Shown: positions 35,833 to 38,346 of the stretch, piece after piece
Layout: each line of letters begins with the position of its first letter
Position numbering within the stretch: position 1 is the first letter of the stretch
Origin: Planctomycetota bacterium
Lineage (GTDB): Bacteria; Planctomycetota; Phycisphaerae; WQYP01
NCBI GenBank assembly: GCA_021810145.1
Contig: JAJZJL010000033.1
Coordinates: 1-38,346, forward strand
DNA: 38,346 nucleotides
Reading direction: 5' to 3'
The notes under the pieces: generated by a model
Database searches by the model: none
What the model was told of the DNA's origin: nothing
The model's input: only the letters and a program-made list of their open reading frames with translations
Program-made: the position numbers and the translations under genes

Positions 35833-37211
35833 AAACGATAGAATCAGGACACACTGTGATAGCAAAACATGGATCAATAAAAATCTCGGCCAACAGCCAT
35901 CAGGGGAAGATTGGTGAGCATTTATTCTGGCCGGTCAAACGCTGGCAAGCCTTACAGCTTCATGCTCTGAAAAAGCATCTCCGTCATGCCAATCAATCTG
36001 GCATTTACGCCGGGCGTTTGCCACAACGCATTAAAACCATACAACACCTCGCGGATTGCCCGCTGACAGACAAAGAACAACTGGCGGCGGCCGGTGATGC
36101 GGCCTTCGCCTGCAAACCCCAATACGTGCGCGAATGGGTCACCACTTCCGGCACCACCGGCAAGCCGCTGCGCGTGCCGCTGACCGCGGCAGATTTGCAG
36201 CGCCTGGCGGAAAATGAAGCGGTCGCTCTGAACATTGCCGGACTCACCAGCGGTGATACCTTAATTCTGGCCCTGGCGCTGGATCGTATGTTCGTGGCGG
36301 GGCTGGCCTATTGGCTGGGTGCTCAGAAATTGGGCGCGGCTTGTATCCGGGCCGGAGCCGCTTATGCGGCACAACTCGATGTGTTACAAACCCTGCTTGC
36401 CACGGGTAAACGAAATTATGTCATCACGGTTCCGTCGCTGCTGGTTGATACCTGTGGCACCATGCGGCGCGATGCGCCATCAGCGGCCATGCAGGCGGTT
36501 ATCGGCATTGGCGAGCCTTTACGCACCGCAGGGTTAATTCCCAATGCATTGGCCCAGCGTCTCACCGAAGCGCTGCGTGTTCCAGCTCTGAGTACCTATG
36601 CCTGCACCGAAACCTGCTCCACCTTTGCCGAAGGTCCGAATTGTACAGGCGGACATTTGAATCCCGCCCTGGCGGCCGTGGAAATTCTGGATGATCACGG
36701 TTCCCCCGTTGCAGCCGGTGTGCTGGGTGAAGTGGTTGTTACGCCTCTCGGGGTGCAGGGCATGCCGTTGGTGCGTTTTCGCTCCGGCGATATCGCCGCA
36801 CTGTATACCGATCCTTGTCCCTGTGGCCGTACCACACCACGCTTAGGCCCCATCGTGGGCCGCAAGCGGCAGTTGCTGAAGGTGCGCGGTTCAAGTCTTT
36901 TTCCATCCGCCATATTTGATTGTCTCAGTGCCATCCCGGATGTGCGTGATTACGCTGTGGTGGCATATCGCGAGCATGATTTAAGTGATCGCGTGGAATT
37001 GCATGTGTGTCTTAATCGCAACACCGCATTGATCCGTGATCGTGTGGCTCAACGGGTGCGGGCGCTGTTGAAAGTTCATCCCACAATCCACATTGCCGGT
37101 ATCGGTGCCATTCGTGAGCTGCAAAGCGCTGCCAACCCTCGAAAACCCGCGCGGTTTATCGATCACCGCTCGAAATCCGCCAGTTCGCATCCGCCGAAAC
37201 GCCGGCGGTAG
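35829..37211 (+). CDS. Adenylate-forming ligase, PaaK-like (phenylacetate-CoA ligase family)
   Basis: A 460-residue AMP-binding enzyme. The phosphate-binding motif TTSGTTGK is at 105-112. STYACTETCSTFAEGPN is the A5-type motif, PLVRFRSGDIAAL corresponds to A7, and GPIVGRKRQLLKVRGSSLFP to A8. The arrangement resembles phenylacetate-CoA ligase (PaaK) and the adenylation proteins of aryl polyene and flexirubin-type clusters. It would activate a carboxylic acid to an acyl-adenylate for transfer to CoA or a carrier protein. Its ATG overlaps the MMPL stop (ATGA at 35829). A CPCGR segment recalls the cysteine cluster of PaaK relatives. The tail is basic (KRRR). It is the last intact gene before the composition change. 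Confidence 0.88.
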   Translation: MKTIESGHTVIAKHGSIKISANSHQGKIGEHLFWPVKRWQALQLHALKKHLRHANQSGIYAGRLPQRIKTIQHLADCPLTDKEQLAAAGDAAFACKPQYVREWVTTSGTTGKPLRVPLTAADLQRLAENEAVALNIAGLTSGDTLILALALDRMFVAGLAYWLGAQKLGAACIRAGAAYAAQLDVLQTLLATGKRNYVITVPSLLVDTCGTMRRDAPSAAMQAVIGIGEPLRTAGLIPNALAQRLTEALRVPALSTYACTETCSTFAEGPNCTGGHLNPALAAVEILDDHGSPVAAGVLGEVVVTPLGVQGMPLVRFRSGDIAALYTDPCPCGRTTPRLGPIVGRKRQLLKVRGSSLFPSAIFDCLSAIPDVRDYAVVAYREHDLSDRVELHVCLNRNTALIRDRVAQRVRALLKVHPTIHIAGIGAIRELQSAANPRKPARFIDHRSKSASSHPPKRRR

Positions 37212-37725
37212 AATCGCAACGCCGTTAAAGCCCCGACCCGCCGAGGCCAACACGTATCTGCATCACATCGCCGCCAACTATGACCGGCTGGCCCGGCGCA
37301 CATTATTTTTGCAGGGGGATCCGTTCGCCCACCGGCTGCTTCCCATCCCGGATTATTTCGCTGATCCCCGGCCCTTTGCCTGCGGCCGGCTCTACGACTT
37401 TTTTATTGATTCCGTCCCCTGGTGGACGGCGGCGGGCCAGGAGATCAACGCCGGCGTGATGCGGGAGTTTCTGGAGATCATCGAGTGTGACCCCAACCTT
37501 CGGCGGTTCGAGTTTACAGCGGGGGCCCAATTTGCCCTGCCTCGTGAAGTAATTCTGCGGCGGCCGCGATCCTACTACCAGCGGTTAGCTGCGTTCACAG
37601 CGCAGGAAAGCGTAATGATTGCGGGACGGAGGTTTGATGACCGCCACGTGGCGTTTCTCTTTGAGATATTCTGGCGAAATGTGTTTCAGTTGGACGAGGG
37701 CACCGGTCCATCCATCCCGGGGTAG
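37212..37725 (+). pseudogene. 5'-truncated DUF3431-like (glycosyltransferase-like) remnant
   Basis: The frame becomes family-like at about 37240 with AEANTYLHHIAANYDRLARR then TLFLQGDPFAH. It continues through FEFTAGAQFALPREVILRRP and FLFEIFWRNVFQ to a stop at 37725. These match my recollection of the central and C-terminal blocks of DUF3431 proteins (EAHTYLxHIxxxYDxLxDxTxFLQGxPF; QFAVSRExIxxRP; FExxWxxIF). The N-terminal ~50-70 residues are missing: the upstream DNA codes for the ligase in another frame, and no start codon is suitably placed. The in-frame ATG at 37093 lies inside the ligase. Base use is more GC-rich than in the ligase. I read it as a truncated gene joined at a recombination point. 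Confidence 0.55.
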
Positions 37726-37912
37726 CGCGATCCAAAACTTGGAGCTGCGTCACCTTTTGGCCAACACGGCTTGCTCTTTTTTTGGGGGGAAATGCCGCCC
37801 GGCGGAATCGGGGATCCCGTACCGGCGGAAAGCCCCCCGGAGCCGGTGGGCGCATTGGCTGGTTTTGCGGCCCGGTGACAAGATTCCCGGTCCCGGGTTC
37901 TGAAACCTGATC

Positions 37913-37930
37913 CACAGATTTCACAGATTA
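37913..37930. repeat. Two-copy 9-nt repeat (CACAGATTT/A)
   Basis: CACAGATTT (37913-37921) followed directly by CACAGATTA (37922-37930). Same period and related sequence as the patch at 38087-38122. Confidence 0.7.
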
Positions 37931-37936
37931 CCCAGC

Positions 37937-37985
37937 GCGGCGAAGCCGCAACCAAACGTCACATAGCCGCCGGGCTTGCCGGCGG
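37937..37985. other. Two adjacent GC-rich hairpins
   Basis: GCGGC-GAA-GCCGC at 37937-37949 and CCGCCGG-GCTTG-CCGGCGG at 37967-37985. Neither is followed by a T-run. Confidence 0.5.
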
Positions 37986-38086
37986 TAACCGTCCGCCAAA
38001 GGCGCGGTGTGCCGAGCTGGGAATTCTTCGTAGTTTGCGAAGAAATTGACGGATTGTGGCGCAGATTAGTAAACCACGGGGGTAGC

Positions 38087-38122
38087 CACAGAGATCACAG
38101 AGATCACCGAGGACACCGAAAT
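38087..38122. repeat. Four-copy degenerate 9-nt tandem repeat
   Basis: CACAGAGAT twice exactly (38087-38104), then CACCGAGGA and CACCGAAAT. The period of nine keeps frame, but no gene is evident across it. Confidence 0.8.
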
Positions 38123-38136
38123 TATTATCGCAATGG

Positions 38137-38154
38137 CGCAAAGAACGCAAAGCA
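38137..38154. repeat. Two-copy 9-nt repeat (CGCAAAGAA/CA)
   Basis: CGCAAAGAA (38137-38145) and CGCAAAGCA (38146-38154), a second repeat family with the same nine-base period 14 bp beyond the CACAGA patch. Confidence 0.7.
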
Positions 38155-38346
38155 ATTGGTTGCCGCACCACTGCGGCACAACGCAATCCGATTTCGACCA
38201 TTCAGCCGCGCGGTGGAAACCAGTAGCGTCCGGCACGGCTTTTGCAATAGGGCGTTTTCGCGGCATCGCTCGGCGGGCGTCATAAAGTGGCGGGCACAGG
38301 TGTTTGAATCGGGAGAGTTCCGCGCATGCGGCAGCGCCGCTTCCCG

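Larger units (their letters stand above)
37726..38346. other. Gene-free right end with short repeats
   Basis: About 620 bp without a convincing coding region on either strand. It holds several 9-nt-period repeat patches and GC-rich hairpins listed separately, and its composition is patchy. It continues past the window edge. Confidence 0.6.

Noticed and set aside
38087..38154. Possible CRISPR array
   Set aside because: Units are 9 nt and contiguous, with no spacers and no cas genes.

Overview
This 38.3 kb window is ordinary-density bacterial chromosome of a diderm (Gram-negative type) organism. The evidence is a LolA-like periplasmic carrier, an MCE/MlaD protein, a Tat-lipoprotein glycosidase, cytochrome bd oxidase and a PEP-CTERM surface protein. 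The PEP-CTERM tail, the TPR/C39 giant protein, the cysteine pattern of the Rrf2 regulator and 9-base periodic intergenic repeats suggest Planctomycetota (Phycisphaerae-like) or Verrucomicrobiota. That placement is inference; there is no rRNA gene or other decisive marker.

Left part (1-12.3 kb) is carbohydrate metabolism. The end of a GH35-like beta-galactosidase is followed by a probable operon glgP-ackA-xfp, joining glycogen phosphorolysis to the phosphoketolase route (acetyl phosphate, then acetate plus ATP). ackA carries an apparent one-base frameshift near its 3' end; the restored frame would stop exactly where xfp starts. dnaK follows, then a perfect 34-bp palindrome terminator and a convergent GH2 glycosidase with a Tat/lipobox leader.

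Middle part (12.4-26.4 kb) is respiration and envelope maintenance. An Rrf2 regulator is divergent from cydAB. Next come an ElaB/YqjD-YqjE-YqjK-like trio, an orphan MlaD-like protein, a SAM methyltransferase and a flavin reductase-like protein. A four-gene operon follows: a small unknown protein, two double-YbjQ-domain proteins and a PspA/IM30 protein, with its own promoter and terminator. A PEP-CTERM protein, a DinB-like protein and holA close this part.

Right part (26.6-37.2 kb) is a tightly coupled set. A 1657-residue TPR protein with an embedded C39-like cysteine peptidase domain is followed by a LolA-like protein, an MMPL/RND exporter fused to a DUF3261-like lipoprotein domain, and a PaaK-like adenylate-forming ligase, the last three joined by ATGA overlaps. 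This resembles the export module of aryl-polyene-type clusters, but no ketosynthase or acyl carrier protein is visible. From about 37.2 kb the sequence changes character: a 5'-truncated DUF3431-like remnant, then over 600 bp without genes holding small hairpins and 9-nt-period repeats.

The two best candidates for an under-described system are the YbjQ/YbjQ/PspA operon and the TPR-C39/LolA/MMPL-DUF3261/ligase locus.
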